From Neolentinus lepideus HHB14362 ss-1 (Eukaryota; Basidiomycota; Agaricomycetes; Gloeophyllales; Gloeophyllaceae), in contig KV425554.1 of NCBI GenBank assembly GCA_001632425.1, forward strand, positions 490,883-554,882: 64,000 nucleotides of DNA, written 5' to 3'. Of the stretch, positions 45,536-56,894 are shown piece by piece (position 1 is the stretch's first letter; the number at the start of each line of letters is the position of its first letter). The position numbers and the translations under genes are program-made. Under the pieces are notes generated by a model, which did no database searches, had not been told where the DNA came from, and was given only the letters and a program-made list of their open reading frames with translations.

Positions 45536-46856
45536 TCAGATATCTGAAATGCTGGAAAGAACACCTGCCCGACCGGCAGCACCAATACCTTCTCCAGACT
45601 CCCCAGCCAGGATATTCCCGACCGACGAGCCCTGCCCTGACGGGCCCGCACCCCCAACGATATCGCTCTGCAGCTGCATCGGCACAAACACCACCTTGCT
45701 CGACGCAGTCTTCGCCATCGCCTGGAGCGCCTCGAGCTGCCGGATCTGCATCGCCGCGGGGCTTGCGAGGATATCCGCCGCCTGCCGCATGAGGCGCGCG
45801 GAGTCGACCTCGGCGCGCGCGGCGATGACCTTGCTCTCGCCGATGCGCTTCTGCTGCGCGGCGGAGGAGAGCGACGAGGCGACGTCGGGCGAGAAGATGA
45901 TGTCCTTGATGAGGATGCCCTCGATGGTGACGCCCCACCTGTCCGCGACGTCGCCGACGATCTCTGCGATCTCGAAGGCGATGGCCTCGCGCTCAGTGAC
46001 GACGGACTGGACCGCGCGCGCGCCGACGACGTGCCGCAGGGTCGTTTGTGCGCGCTCAATGAGCGCCTGGCGCAGGTCGGTGATGCCGAAGGCGGCGCGG
46101 TAGGGGTTGTTGATTTGGTAGTAGATGACGGAGTCGCTAGGGGTGGGGTAAGTAACGAAGGAGGGTGAAGTGTGGGATACGCGTACATTTCGACGTCGAC
46201 GTTGTCGCGCGTGATGACCTTCTGTCTGCCAATGGCTATAATCTGGATCTTGACGTCCACGACTCTCAAAGACTCGGTGCAGACGTTCACGTTCACGAGG
46301 CCCGGGTCGACGGACTTGTAGAACTGTCCGAAGCGAGAGACCAAGCCCACCGAGCCTATCACGCTGTGTTAGCACATGTCATCTGATGGAGAGCAGCCGC
46401 AGTGACGCACCTTGCTGGACATTTCGGTACGGGTTCGGAAGGGGGCAGCAGGGGACTGCGCCAATGAGACCGACGCATCCGCCTAGGCATTGCAGCATAC
46501 TGCCATAGACACCATGCTGGACCTCTCCTGTTCCAAGATCTTGGGCATAGGAGGGCTATCGAGACGAGTTCAGAGCATCTCCCTCGAGTGGAACATTTCA
46601 GGTTCACACACCTGCATCTCGCTGCGCTTCAGCGGCTGCACCTGGATCACATGGCTCTTCACTTTCGTTGGGTCAAGCCGCCTTGGCTCTCCATCTGCAG
46701 TCACTAACGCAAATCCGCATATGTTTGCGAAACTTGTCGAGAACACGAGACTCTGTGCGTACCGTGCGGGGCATTGTGGTCCACGACGTTCCCACGAGAG
46801 GAACCTTCGCTGACGGACGGAACGCGGTCTTTGCGGTCGATACTGGACATCTCCAT
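45536..46856 (-). CDS. Stomatin (SPFH/band 7 membrane protein)
   Basis: Five exons join in phase (46856-46763, 46694-46612, 46555-46411, 46355-46187, 46136-45536), giving 363 residues. Stomatins are hairpin-anchored membrane scaffolds that oligomerise and regulate channels. The N-terminal part has KRSEMQ joined to PSYAQDLGTGEVQHGVYG, as in fungal stomatins, then the hydrophobic cysteine-rich hairpin CLGGCVGLIGAVPCCPLP. The SPFH domain follows (GLVSRFGQFYKSVDPGL, VITRDNVDVE, SVIYYQINNPYRA, LRHVVG, WGVTIEGILIKDI). The C-terminal helix AAQQKRIGESKVIAARAEV carries the oligomerisation region. The first ATG is 46856, with a second in-frame ATG two codons later. Confidence 0.93.
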
Positions 46857-47849
46857 GCACTGTCAGCGACAAGCAATGCTGCTTATATGCGCACAGAAAC
46901 TGGTGGGAAGAGGGGGGACAAGCCGTGTGCGAATCGCGCAGTAGTTGGATTTGACCCGAGCCCAGTGAATACAACCGCCCGTCACAAGGTCTGCTACCGA
47001 GGCGGTGTCATGCCGTTGTTTGTACCCCACGCCGAGACGAGTACGTTGTCATTCAGTGACTTGGACGATTGTATATTTACAGGTTACTGATAACGAGAAT
47101 AGGATGGACAGAGAATAGTCATACTTCTGCGTCGACGCATGCACTGCTTTGCCGATGTCATGGCATGTGGCATGAGCGCTTGATCCTCCTCTTCCAGCCT
47201 TTGGCGAAATAGACTCTCTGTACCCCGTCGACTTGATCCTAACGAAAACCAAATCGCAGTCTGGACGTAGGTTTTCGGGCTCGTTAATTTCTAACAGCCG
47301 AACTTCCCTCAGTGGAGGGCCAGGTGATGATCAAAGTTGCGCAGGTAAGAACTCCAAAACCTCCCCATTTCCTGTACCACTTGATTCCCGACACAGCTGC
47401 GCAGTCTCCGTTAACCACGCACTGTTTTGTGCTGGGAGCTCATCTCGCGTTTCGGTGCTCGTCGCATATCCGTGACGTTTCGGGCTAGGAATGCGCGGCA
47501 TACCGACGCTGTCAAAACTAGAAAGTCTCTTTCCTATCAGAATATCAGCCCCTCTCCAGAAACATTTCCTCTCGGTCAGGTCAGGCACGGATCTTCACAG
47601 CTTCACAGCTTTGCTCTGATCACACGCAACCAATTTACTTCGAATTCTGTCTGCGGTGCACGCTCTCCGGACAATCTCAGCTTTTGCCCAGAGTTCACTG
47701 CCCAAGGTCGTCAACAAAGGTTCACAATTTACGTTTTCTCCATAAACTCCGCCTCCTCGACGTACTGTCCACTTTCTCCTACCAAATCCGATAGAAGGCT
47801 GTCATGTTGGTTCAGCTCGGGTATCTAATCGAATTATCCTCGACTCTGA

Positions 47850-48110
47850 AACACAAGTGATAAACGTTGTGACCTTCGTCTCTTTCGAGGAGTTTTAGTG
47901 TTGCTGTCCTTGTCCTCGACTTTTCGCTTGCTAGGAAACGCTGTGGGGACGCCACTTCCTAAAATACTAGCTCTGGAAAAATAGGAAACCAAGGCCCGAT
48001 ATTTGTCGCGCGTTGGGTCTTTGGAACCCTACGAAATAGAGTCTTCGGCAGTTCAAGACACGAGTATCCACGTTCAGAATACGTGTCGACGATTGACGAA
48101 GGCAGAGCGG
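47850..48110 (+). repeat. Diverged repeat, copy 1
   Basis: By eye this aligns with 49755-49960 in the same orientation: GTGATAAACGTTGTGACCTT here against GTGACAGATGCTATGACCTC there, then a shared GTCCTTGTCCTCGACTTTTCG-like core (the second copy begins CTCCTTG), and later GGGTCTT...GAGTCTT. The copies have diverged by many substitutions and small gaps, and the family is unknown. Confidence 0.45.
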
Positions 48111-49331
48111 AAGCAAGATTATTCGAAGGTAGCGAAAGTGGAAGTACTGGAAGGGGTGTGCAAGGTCGACAACTTGATGGCTATATTGTCCTCAAAATGC
48201 ATGTGGTGAGCGCCGAGTTCTTGCATTGAACTGGTGTCAGCTCAATGATTGCGTGGGGGTGTTTCGAGAATCGCGCAGACTTCAAGCTGCGGAAACTGAA
48301 TCACCTCTGACTCACAACCGTGACGGCCATGCTGCAATTCTCTCAAGCACATGTCGTTAGATGCGCCATATGCAAGGGCAACACTTCGTTCCTCGGGCCC
48401 CATCTACAAAGGACATCAGGAGACTAGACGGGGAAGCAGATATTCGTGTACATGCCTCAAAGTAACTGGGTCATCGAGTGCCTTGCCCTTGTCTTCTTAC
48501 TCTTCTTACTTAGGGTTAGGACTGCCTGCCAGCTCTTCATCCAATGTCCGCTGGGCTCAATATTGCCAGTAGCGGGCAAAGACAGAGGTTCGAAACGTGC
48601 TCCGTCACTTTAGGCATGATAAGCATCCGCTGTTAGACCGTTCAGACAGGCAGTTATACTATAGGTGTGGACATATAGATCTATAACTGAGTTTGAAATA
48701 TAGTTCGGACTTTGAAGCTCGTATACTGGATTCAGGTAGGACTCTCACGCTTGTGGCACTGAAGCCACAGGTCATTTTCGAGCTTTTGCATGCCATTACT
48801 GAGCACGGGTCCTTCAGACTGGGGTAGGTAGATATTGATTATGTACTGGGGACCATAATATTCCAAGAATTGTGCTAAAAATGTATGGTTTGATGCTTTT
48901 AACACTTCTTTCACAATGTATATGGCAATGAAATGCCCGGGTACCTTGACACGGAATACATGACGGGTCATCGCACAGCGGGAATGGTCCCAGGTCCAGT
49001 GAGTTCAGTCTGCTTTATGGTACATTTTTTCAGGATATGGTGTGGTAGCGCCACAACAAAATCCGCAATTTTGGTACAATTACAGGTACAGGAACTACAT
49101 TCCGAGCGGAGTATTCAGTGTATCAGAACTGATAAGAACAGTGCATGTGTGTCATCCCTGATCTCAATGAACAGGCTGATAATGTGGCGCGTAGCGCCAC
49201 GAAACAGAGAGAAATCTATGGCTCCAAAGAGCGAAAAGCCACTTTCTTGAGGGAGTTTTCGGTCATCTAGAGCCACCGGTAACTGCATAATATATGACCA
49301 TTGCCGATAATTAATTTGGGGGCTTTTCCGA

Positions 49332-49354
49332 GGTGTATCTGCTGCAGATACACC
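49332..49354. repeat. Short perfect inverted repeat
   Basis: GGTGTATCTG and CAGATACACC, 10 bp each, are separated by 3 bases. It lies ~80 bp before a TATATAA at 49434-49440. It may be a terminal or regulatory relic of an element. Confidence 0.5.
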
Positions 49355-49517
49355 GGTCTCTCCCCCTCCTTCTCCCCTCCCTTCGATTTAATTATTTAAT
49401 TAACTTTAATTTCGCGCAAGTCCACACCTATAGTATATAAGCCTTCAGACAGAGCTCATTGCACATGGTCATTGACAGAAATTCATAATCTGCATTTCCT
49501 CCATAAACGGCAGGAAT

Positions 49518-49883
49518 ATGTTTACCTTGGCTGCATCAACAGCCGACCTCATGAATTGTATTTGCCACGACTCCAACAAGTGTGATGGTATTGAATGTCA
49601 GATTAAAACAATCTCGAGATCAAGTGACACAGCAAAGCAGTAGCTAGTCAGTGCGGTAGACGCGTACGGTGAAATACAGGAAAGTACCGATGATCTAGAC
49701 TTGCAAGTGGCATCTCATCAAGCAGTCCGAGTAGGCAAGCAACGAGTACGGATGGTTAAAGTGACAGATGCTATGACCTCCGCCTTTTCCGAGGAGTATT
49801 GCCCTCCTTGTCCTCGACTTTTCGTTGGCCAAGAGTACCTACCGGGACCCCGCTACCAAAATGAGAAAACGCATGGTGCGTAG
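49518..49883 (+). pseudogene. Broken reading frame of unknown origin
   Basis: A frame opening MFTLAASTADLMNCICHDS at 49518, with cysteine residues spaced C-x-C...C...C, is stopped by TAG at 49641-49643 and then stays open in the same frame to 49883. A TATATAA box lies 84 bp upstream of the ATG. I recognise no domain. The downstream part overlaps a diverged repeat, so this is either the relic of a mobile element or a decayed lineage-specific gene. A short intron removing the stop cannot be excluded. Confidence 0.35.
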
Positions 49884-49960
49884 AGGATCGCGATCGCAAG
49901 GGTCTTACGGAAGAGAGTCTTGGACGAGATGCTTCTAGCGACCGACTGAAGGCACTGACA
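49755..49960 (+). repeat. Diverged repeat, copy 2
   Basis: Partner of the repeat at 47850-48110. This copy overlaps the end of the broken reading frame at 49518-49880, so that frame may belong to the repeated element rather than to a host gene. Confidence 0.45.
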
Positions 49961-50113
49961 TATCCCGATCCCGTGTCGAACAGGTTCCCGGCCTGTTGAC
50001 GGTGTAAGCACTCAGGCAGATAAACGGTGTGGCGAAGGCCGCTAGAGTCTCACAGGTTGCACTCTCTCTGGCAAAACCTTCAAGTAAACGTCCAAAGGGT
50101 TCGCTTTGTCTAG
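49884..50113. other. Spacer between the broken frame and the truncated coiled-coil gene
   Basis: About 230 bp with no gene I can support. The true 3' end of the neighbouring coiled-coil copy may lie within it. Confidence 0.4.
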
Positions 50114-51283
50114 CTAGCGCCGCCAAAAACTGTTGTCAATAATCCGGTCGCCAAAAAAATTTAACAGGGTGCGGCTCACTTTACATTTATGGTCGTTCCG
50201 TTCATTGCGCACATCCGCCAATTTCGTCTCCAGCTCCCCAATGCGAGCTTTAAGCTAGAAGAGACGATCAGACATGCTGGCGACAATGAGAAGATTGAAT
50301 AATTCACCTCTGATAGCTTTTTAAGAGCCACGCCTTCTTCTGCAAGCTTTCGCGCGTGTTCCTTCAGTTGAGAGCGCTGTGCCAGGTATATTATCCGATA
50401 CAAACGAAGCCCAATCGAAGGGAAGCCCTTACACTTTCATCTCGCTCTCTTAGCGCCTTGTTAGCTACTTGTTCGAGGGCGACTTTCTCGTTACATAGCC
50501 GCTTAACCGCGTCTAGAGCTTCATCTAACTAGAGTCAAAGGATGCTGATGTCAATCGTAGATTTTTCCAGTGAAATAATGATGAGGTAGCGTACGCGACA
50601 ATGCAGGCCATCCCGCTCCTTTTGAACTGTTGCATAGACTGTCTCCAGCTGCTTCATTGTGTCCTTGAGCTGACAGAACCTAATTAATCCACATGAAATG
50701 TAGGTGAATTTCGAATAGTTACCTGGGGCATCTCTTTGTCTCGGAGCGCTTTGTTTTCACTGCTTAGTCTCTGCAGTTCCGCGAGACCATTGCGCCACTA
50801 TTACGGGCTTCAGCCACACATGTGATAACAGGATAACAGAGTAATTGAAGGCGCACTGCATCCTTCGCCTGGTCACGATCAGTCTGGAGAAGGTAAATTT
50901 CCATCTCTAACTAATCCCGCAAATATTAATATTGTAAACTCTGGCGCAAAGGAGGAGAGGATTAGAATGATAGTCAAACATACTTTATCCTTCATCAGAT
51001 CGCGTTCCCTCTCTAGCTCATGAAGCTGCGACTGCAAGGCTGCACTCTCTGCGGCTTGATGGCCATCCGACTCCGAGGCTTCCACCCTAGCTTCAGCAAG
51101 GTCCTAGTGGCCGTTATATGAAGACCCGTCAATTCAACCGAAGCGAAACGCACGCACTCTTTCAAGCTGTTCAACACGCTTGCGCAAGTCCGCAGTTTCT
51201 ACACTGTACTGGGCGATCTTCGACGCCATGGCACCGATAACGGTGTTGTTAAGGTCGTCTGGTGAGCTCGATGCTTCGGCCAT
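50114..51283 (-). CDS. Truncated paralogue of the adjacent coiled-coil gene
   Basis: The start at 51283 reads MAEASSSPDDLNNTVIGAMA, then KIAQYSVETADLRKRVEQLE, matching the start of the gene at 55363 (LIGAMGTRIGQYTVENANLRERV). Eight small exons of about 65-150 nt, most opening with Leu or Trp at the start of a heptad, encode coiled coil (LQSQLHELERERDLMKDK, LEMEIYLLQTDRDQAKDA, LKARIGELETKLADV). The frame ends at a TAG at 50114-50116 after a non-coiled stretch, with no counterpart of the C-terminal globular domain of the neighbour. It looks like a partial duplicate that ends early; whether it is expressed cannot be told. It may be a pseudogene. Confidence 0.6.
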
Positions 51284-51798
51284 AGCGTGGTTTGTTCACA
51301 AAAGATAAAGTTCTGGGCAAGTAAATGGATTTAATGGTAGGATAACGTATAAATTATAAGTTCAAGATTGCCGCCAGGGCTAGTCGCGAACCTGAATTGA
51401 TGGCGAGCAGAGCCATGCCTTTCTCTCTCTTCCTTTGTTCAGGTCTAACCTCATAATGGCCTTCGATACAGGGTCGAATATTAAATACTGGCTAGTGCAC
51501 TGATGAGAGCTGAGCCTAGGCATTAGGGTCATCAAGGCACTTGAAAGACAAGAAGTGCCACAGCAGTCGATCGTGATGATCGCGTGGCGGCACGCTTCGT
51601 TGTGGTTGTGGCAATCCCCATATCCGAGTGCTCCGGGACGATGCCTCCCGCAGGCATGCGCAAAGATTATGATTAGCTATTCACTAGATACTTATTACTA
51701 TTAGGAAAGGGCCACAATCTCCCTTGTTCTAGATACGCACAGCGGACAAAACCAAAAGACTCAACCAGCAGATGGCCTTAAAGATGTACGATAGCCCA
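51284..51798. other. Duplicated promoter region with a relic of the EVE gene start
   Basis: 51340-51420 resembles 55395-55460 (shared GCCAGGGCT, then GATGGCGAG and AGAGC), and 51455-51530 resembles the first exon of the EVE gene at 55529-55600 (AAATACTGG, then GCTGAGCC). So this is a second, decayed copy of the EVE-gene/coiled-coil-gene intergenic region. The remainder to 51798 shows no gene. Confidence 0.55.
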
Positions 51799-54700
51799 TC
51801 ACTTGTCCCGCCTCGTCGTCATCTTCCTCGGACTTCCCTCCTCATCTACGTCCTCTCTCTCAACTTTCCGTTTGGCCACACTTGCGCTCTCACAAACAGA
51901 CACAGACCCAGGGGGCTTGACAAAGCACTCCACTAACGCCTCATACACATCCTTCTCCGGGTCGCTCGGGTTCCTCCACCCTACAAATCGTAGCCTCCGG
52001 CAAGGTGCACGGCGTGAGCCACTGTTGTATTCGCTCATGATCTGCTCGATGTATTTACTACGGCACTCAGACACTTTTTGCCTCGTAGTTTCCGAATACT
52101 GTCGCTTAATCTACGAGCATTCAGTAATGACATCCGGATAGTTATGCTAAGGGATGACTTACATGATCCGGTACTGTGTTCCACTCCTCCTTCGTTAATT
52201 CCTCCGCCTTACAGACGTCGTAGAAACCAGCAAAAAAAAGTTTTGAGGCATGGTTTTCAGAGACGTTCACGAACACGGGGCGGACCTCTGGCTCCACAAG
52301 CCGCACAGCGTCACCCCCGAGCCCGACGAACATGTACCCATCCCTGCCCGGGGCGTATGGGCACCAAGGATTCTGATTCAGCTTCGGGCAAAGGTAGCCT
52401 GTGATGCCAAGGGTGCGGGAAAGGAGTTTCTGTTTGCCTTTTGCTATGCTAGGGCACGATATCAGTGTCGGGTTAATATCAATTCTAACAGAGGGAGGTG
52501 GACATACTTGATTATGAGGCTCTGCTTGTTCCCGCCCAACACACTCGCGAGCTCCGCCTTCGTGAAGTGCGCTATCCCAGCAGGAAATTCTGGTGCCGTA
52601 AGCCTGGCATCCAGCTCACCTCGGAGATCTTTGAATATCTTCAGGCGCCCTTCTGGGATAGGGGAGGCGTAGTTTGTCAGTATAGGTGAGATGCGAGCAC
52701 TGCTCGGGATGGAACTGATGCAGGCGACGTCTTCCTCCTCTGAGTCCGAGATCACCTCTACCTTCGTGCGCTTGCGAGAACTGCGCCTTATACTGATAGA
52801 CGAGGAGCCATTGGTGGTCTGCGAAGGGCCTGCTTGTGCCTAGAAGTAGAGTGAGTATCTCGGAGACGTTCAAAGAACATCTATTTACTATCTGTGAGGC
52901 GGACTGGGGTTGTAGAGAAGCCTCAGCGCTATTGCTAACCCACTGACAAAGTCTAGCGATCTCGTCATCTCGATCCTTGAGCTTCTGTCCGAGATCGTTG
53001 ACCTATCGGCACCATCAGTAGCGACAAAAGCCGAGGTAGTAGAGCCTGCTTACCTCTTGGCGTATCTGGTCAATAGTGCGCTGTGCGTCCGCCGCCTGTT
53101 CAATGTGAGCAGCAATCTCAGTGGCATGCGTCGCAGCTGAGTCCTTGATTCGCTGGCCGGCCTCAGCGAGCTGACCACGCAAATCACGAATGCAAGCTTC
53201 CTGCCGGTCGATAATCGCTTGCAGGTGGAATACTCGCGCATTCAGCAAGCCCATCTTTTGTTGAACGGATTGGAGGGAAAGGGCCTCCGACTGCGCCTCT
53301 GCTAGTTGTTGGCGAAGCATCTCAGCTTCCTTGCGAACTTCGACCCACGCTGTGGTTGCGTTGTGTACCAGCGTTAACTTTTCTGTTGCGTTTGCTTGCA
53401 GCACCTCGAGATCATGGTTAAGGCTCTCTTTCTCGTGATACAGCTCCTGATCTCGTTGAGAGAGTTCGCGCCACTATAATTTAGAGCCATTCATACGCCA
53501 ATTGCCCAAGAACGTACAAACATATTGCTTACCGAAGAGTACAGACGTTGCAGCTCCCCCATCGCTTGGTCCATGACACTCTTCTCCTCCTCCAACTGCT
53601 TCAAGGAGACGACACATTCCGCTAACTGAAACGAGTGCTATATACCTGCGCAGATAGTGAAATATAAAGAACGTCTGTACCTCAGCTTTGAGATCATCAC
53701 GTTCCTTCATGATGCTTTCGCGGTCCTTCTCTAGTTTGGCTTTAATCTTCTCCGCTTCCTCCAGAGCAGGGCGAAGCTCTCGAAGATCTTGTTGCAGGCC
53801 CGCTACTTCAGCAGTAGCAGCGTCTAGTATCTTAGACTTGCTTGTTGCATCCGCTCGCACCACCGCAAGCTGACAATCAAGGCTGTCTTTGTCATGTGAG
53901 AGTTTGTCGATCTCTTTTAGTAGCTTAGAGCGCTGAAAGAAATCCCTCGGGTAGAACCTTGGCCAATCAAATATAACAGGTCAACGGGCACCTTACCTCG
54001 GCCTCTGATCTTGTATTCTGCTGTGCCTCCTTCAGCTCTTGATGTAGCCGCTTCAGCGCCTCGATGCATTCAGCCAGCTATATACCAAGGCCTCGCCCTC
54101 AATTACCCTTCGATAATTCCTATGAAAGACAGAACGTACATCGGACTTCGCGTCGTCACGCTCCTTGATAACATCTATGAGCTCCATCCCTAGCTCACCC
54201 ACTCGACTTTCGAGTTTTCGTACTTCGGCCAGGTCGCACCGAAGTGACGCGTTTTCGTCACGAAGCTTGACTAGCTGCCGGGCGTGGGCGTCACTCTCTT
54301 CGGTGAGCTGCCGAGCGTGGGTCTCCTTTTCGTCGACGAGTTTCTGCACGTGCTCATCTAGCTGATTACACTAAGTGTAGAGTGTCAGTCGATGTGAGTA
54401 TACAGTGTGGAACATGATTACCAACTGATCTCGCTCTCGTAATGCATTTTCCGCCGTTTGCTCAATGGCTGTTTTTTCAGCCCGCAAGGTCTTCACAATC
54501 TCGAGTGACTCTGCCAACTTATATCAGGAGCAGTTGACATAAGTAATTAGACTTCCACAAATCGAGCAGAGGAAGACCTACTTGACGGTGTATATCAGCC
54601 TTTTCTCTTTTCGTACGAGCGTTGTCCGCCTCGACTTCGTCGAAGCAAGCTCTCAGCTAAACAAACACAATTGAGATATGAACGCGGATAACCAGGACAG

Positions 54701-55363
54701 CACTTACTTGGACCCCCCTAAGCTTGAGATTTTCGGTTTCCTTGCTTAGTTTCTTCACTTCAGCGATACTCTTTCGCCACTGCCATGGATTCAAGCTTGT
54801 CATGCACCTCATGCACCCTAATGGACGGTGGAAGACACACCTCGTCCTTCGTCTGGTCACGGTCGCTCTGCAGGACACATGCCTCCATCTCGAGCTAGGT
54901 GCAGAAACATCAATATCACCGAGCTCATTTCGATGGAAGAACGATGCTCTCACTTTCTGACATCGCGCCTTCAACTCCTCCGTCTGTCTATCTTTCACCC
55001 TCTTCAATTGTTCAGTGGTCAAGGCAGACGTTTGCAACTAAATGACATGGTAAACGCAACACGCCACGAAGAGATAGCATGGTGTACGACAACAAGAACG
55101 ACTGACTCACTTCCTCCTTCAATCGATCTCGCTCTCTCTCCAGCTCCTCAATACGCCCTAGATCAATTGCGGCCTGTGCGTTAGCAAGATTCTAGACATC
55201 CGTTAGCCTTGCCTTCGTCAATTCAGTCCCAACTCGAGCAGCACACAAGATAGCATGTCCGTACCTCTTCGAGGTACGAAACCCTCTCGCGCAGGTTCGC
55301 GTTCTCCACAGTGTACTGCCCGATCCTCGTGCCCATCGCGCCGATGAGCGTCCTGTCGTCCAT
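51799..55363 (-). CDS. Coiled-coil protein with C-terminal globular domain (resembles DUF6697 proteins)
   Basis: The start at 55363 reads MDDRTLIGAMGTRIGQYTV, and exon 1 ends at 55265. More than a dozen small exons follow, each a run of coiled coil (ELERERDRLKEE, LRDENASLRCDLAEVRKLE, LRPALEEAEKIKAKLEK, SEALSLQSVQQKMGLL). The C-terminal ~300 residues are globular: PEFPAGIAHFTKAELASVLG, then WCPYAPGRDGYMFVGLGGD, KLFFAGFYDVCKAEELTKEEW, and a basic tail ending at 51799. As I recall, this pattern matches a domain of unknown function (DUF6697) common at the C-termini of agaricomycete coiled-coil proteins. Function is unknown. Not every exon border was resolved; coordinates span introns. Confidence 0.7.
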
Positions 55364-55516
55364 TGCAGTCCCAGTCAAACCGCTCAAACCTGATTAATTA
55401 TCATAAAAATGAGTGCCAGGGCTGGTTGAATGGGAATTTGATGGCGAGAAGAGCGATGTCGTAAAGTTCCTAATCTTCATCAAGACGTCGCAGATCCCTC
55501 CTTCCCTCTGGCGCCT
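55364..55516. promoter_or_regulatory. Divergent region between the coiled-coil gene and the EVE gene
   Basis: 153 bp separate the two divergent start codons. Part of it recurs at 51340-51420 in front of the truncated paralogue, so the promoter was copied together with the gene start. Confidence 0.5.
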
Positions 55517-56894
55517 ATGTCCAAGTCCATGATGGCTTCAGAGTCGGGACCGAGGAAATACTGGTTGATGAAAGCTGAGCCAGAGTCGAGGATCGTTAAA
55601 GGCAAGGATGTCAAGGTGCGTGAGTATTCGTTGATCGTAATCAACGTCGCCGATGTAGATGCGCGCGGCCTTTATCACCCGTACATTCGTCTCATTCACC
55701 GAACGCATCGTTGACTGCATGGACGCGTTGCTGGTCTTCTGGGCGGCAGTTCAGCGTAGACGACTTCGAGGCGCTCGGCACGACGCCTTGGGAGGGCGTT
55801 CGGAACCACGAGGCCAAGAATTTAATGAGGAGTATGAAGATTGGGGATCAAGTGAGTTTCATCTGTTCCATTCCAAGTTGATCGTGAAGCCGAAGTTTAC
55901 GGTGAGCGCGTTCGTTCTCCTGCGGTGGTCTAGGTGTTATTTTATCATTCAAATTGCAAGAATCCGGGTGAGCGATGACGTTCGAAATGATATGGGTGAA
56001 CGAGTGCTGAGAAGCTCCGCCACCATTCAGGTATAGCTGGTTTTGCAGAGGTCGGTGCGGGTTTCGTTGTCCTTTCGTGTGTCAAGCTTGACCACGAGTT
56101 CAGGTCTGTAAGGAAGCATATCCTGACTGTACGTGGGCATCTTCCTTTCGTCCATGTCCGCCCGTCCTGACACGGCCCTCCTTCCGTAAAGATACTGCAT
56201 GGGATCCGTACGTCGTTTTCTCTGACTGCTACAAACAGAACGAGCATCTCACATATTGCAGGTCGCACCCGTACTATGATCCAGTACGCCATTGTACCTT
56301 GCTATGCGTGCACCGACACGTATCTGACACGCACGACTGAAGAAAACGGACAAGGACGATCCAAAATGGTATATGGTTGACCTTGCATTCAAGTCTCGTG
56401 CAAAGCACTTCGTGCCACTAGCACTCCTTCGACATATTCATGGTCTATCGTCAGCCGCTCCGCCGGCTGGGATAGAATACCTAGGAGTGAGCGGAGTGAA
56501 GGCAATCGGCAGTACGTGTAATTCCGTCATCTCATCTGATCCAAGCCATATGTGACTCTTGCTAGCTATGGCACTCGTTACGCGGGGCCGTTTGAGTGTG
56601 CAAAAGGTCGAGCTGGATACTTGGGATGCTATTGTTCTGTTGGCCGAAAGAGGAAGCTGGGAGGATATAAATTTCAAGGGTAAGGAGAAGGGAATAGCGA
56701 AGGAGAAGACGAAGAAAGGAAAGGCCGGTGCAAAAGCAAAGAAAGCCAAGGAAGAGAGCGACGAAGACGAGGAAGGAGTTGCTGAAGGGGAAGAGGCTGC
56801 AATGCCCGCGCCGAAGACGGGTAAAAAGCGGAAGGCACCAGAAGGAGACGAGGATGCACGTCCGACGAGGAGGTCGACGCGTACGAAGAAATGA
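55517..56894 (+). CDS. EVE-domain protein (THYN1-like)
   Basis: Nine exons join in phase (55517-55615, 55750-55851, 55934-55967, 56031-56050, 56104-56128, 56192-56207, 56262-56283, 56343-56511, 56566-56894), giving 271 residues. The EVE domain is a PUA-like fold thought to bind modified bases. Evidence is YWLMKAEPESR at the N-terminus, FSVDDFEALGTTPWEGVRNHEAKNLMRSM, VLFYHSNCKNPG joined to IAGFAE, VCKEAYPD, the WDPSHPYYDP segment, and PKWYMVDLAFKSR. The last ~80 residues are a Lys/Glu-rich tail with possible nuclear localisation signals (GKKRKAPEG, RRSTRTKK). Several exons are only 16-34 nt, which is unusual, but the phases and the conserved domain support each join. Confidence 0.88.

Larger units (their letters stand above)
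46857..49517. other. Gene-poor region with decayed repeats
   Basis: About 2.7 kb without a gene I can support. The first few hundred bases are the upstream flank of the stomatin gene. Beyond, open frames are short and overlap on both strands. 47850-48110 resembles 49755-49960 (see the repeat entry). Around 48990-49205 are GTGGTAGCGCCAC and GTGGCGCGTAGCGCCAC, related short palindromes, which suggests an eroded transposable element but does not identify one. Confidence 0.5.

Noticed and set aside
45511..46362. 283-codon Ser/Arg-rich frame overlapping the stomatin gene
   Set aside because: Same strand, different frame; the neighbouring frame carries the SPFH domain motifs.
48560..48610. GGTTCGAA near 48586, resembling a tRNA B box
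   Set aside because: No acceptor stem, A box or anticodon arm can be formed around it; I found no tRNA or rRNA gene anywhere in the window.
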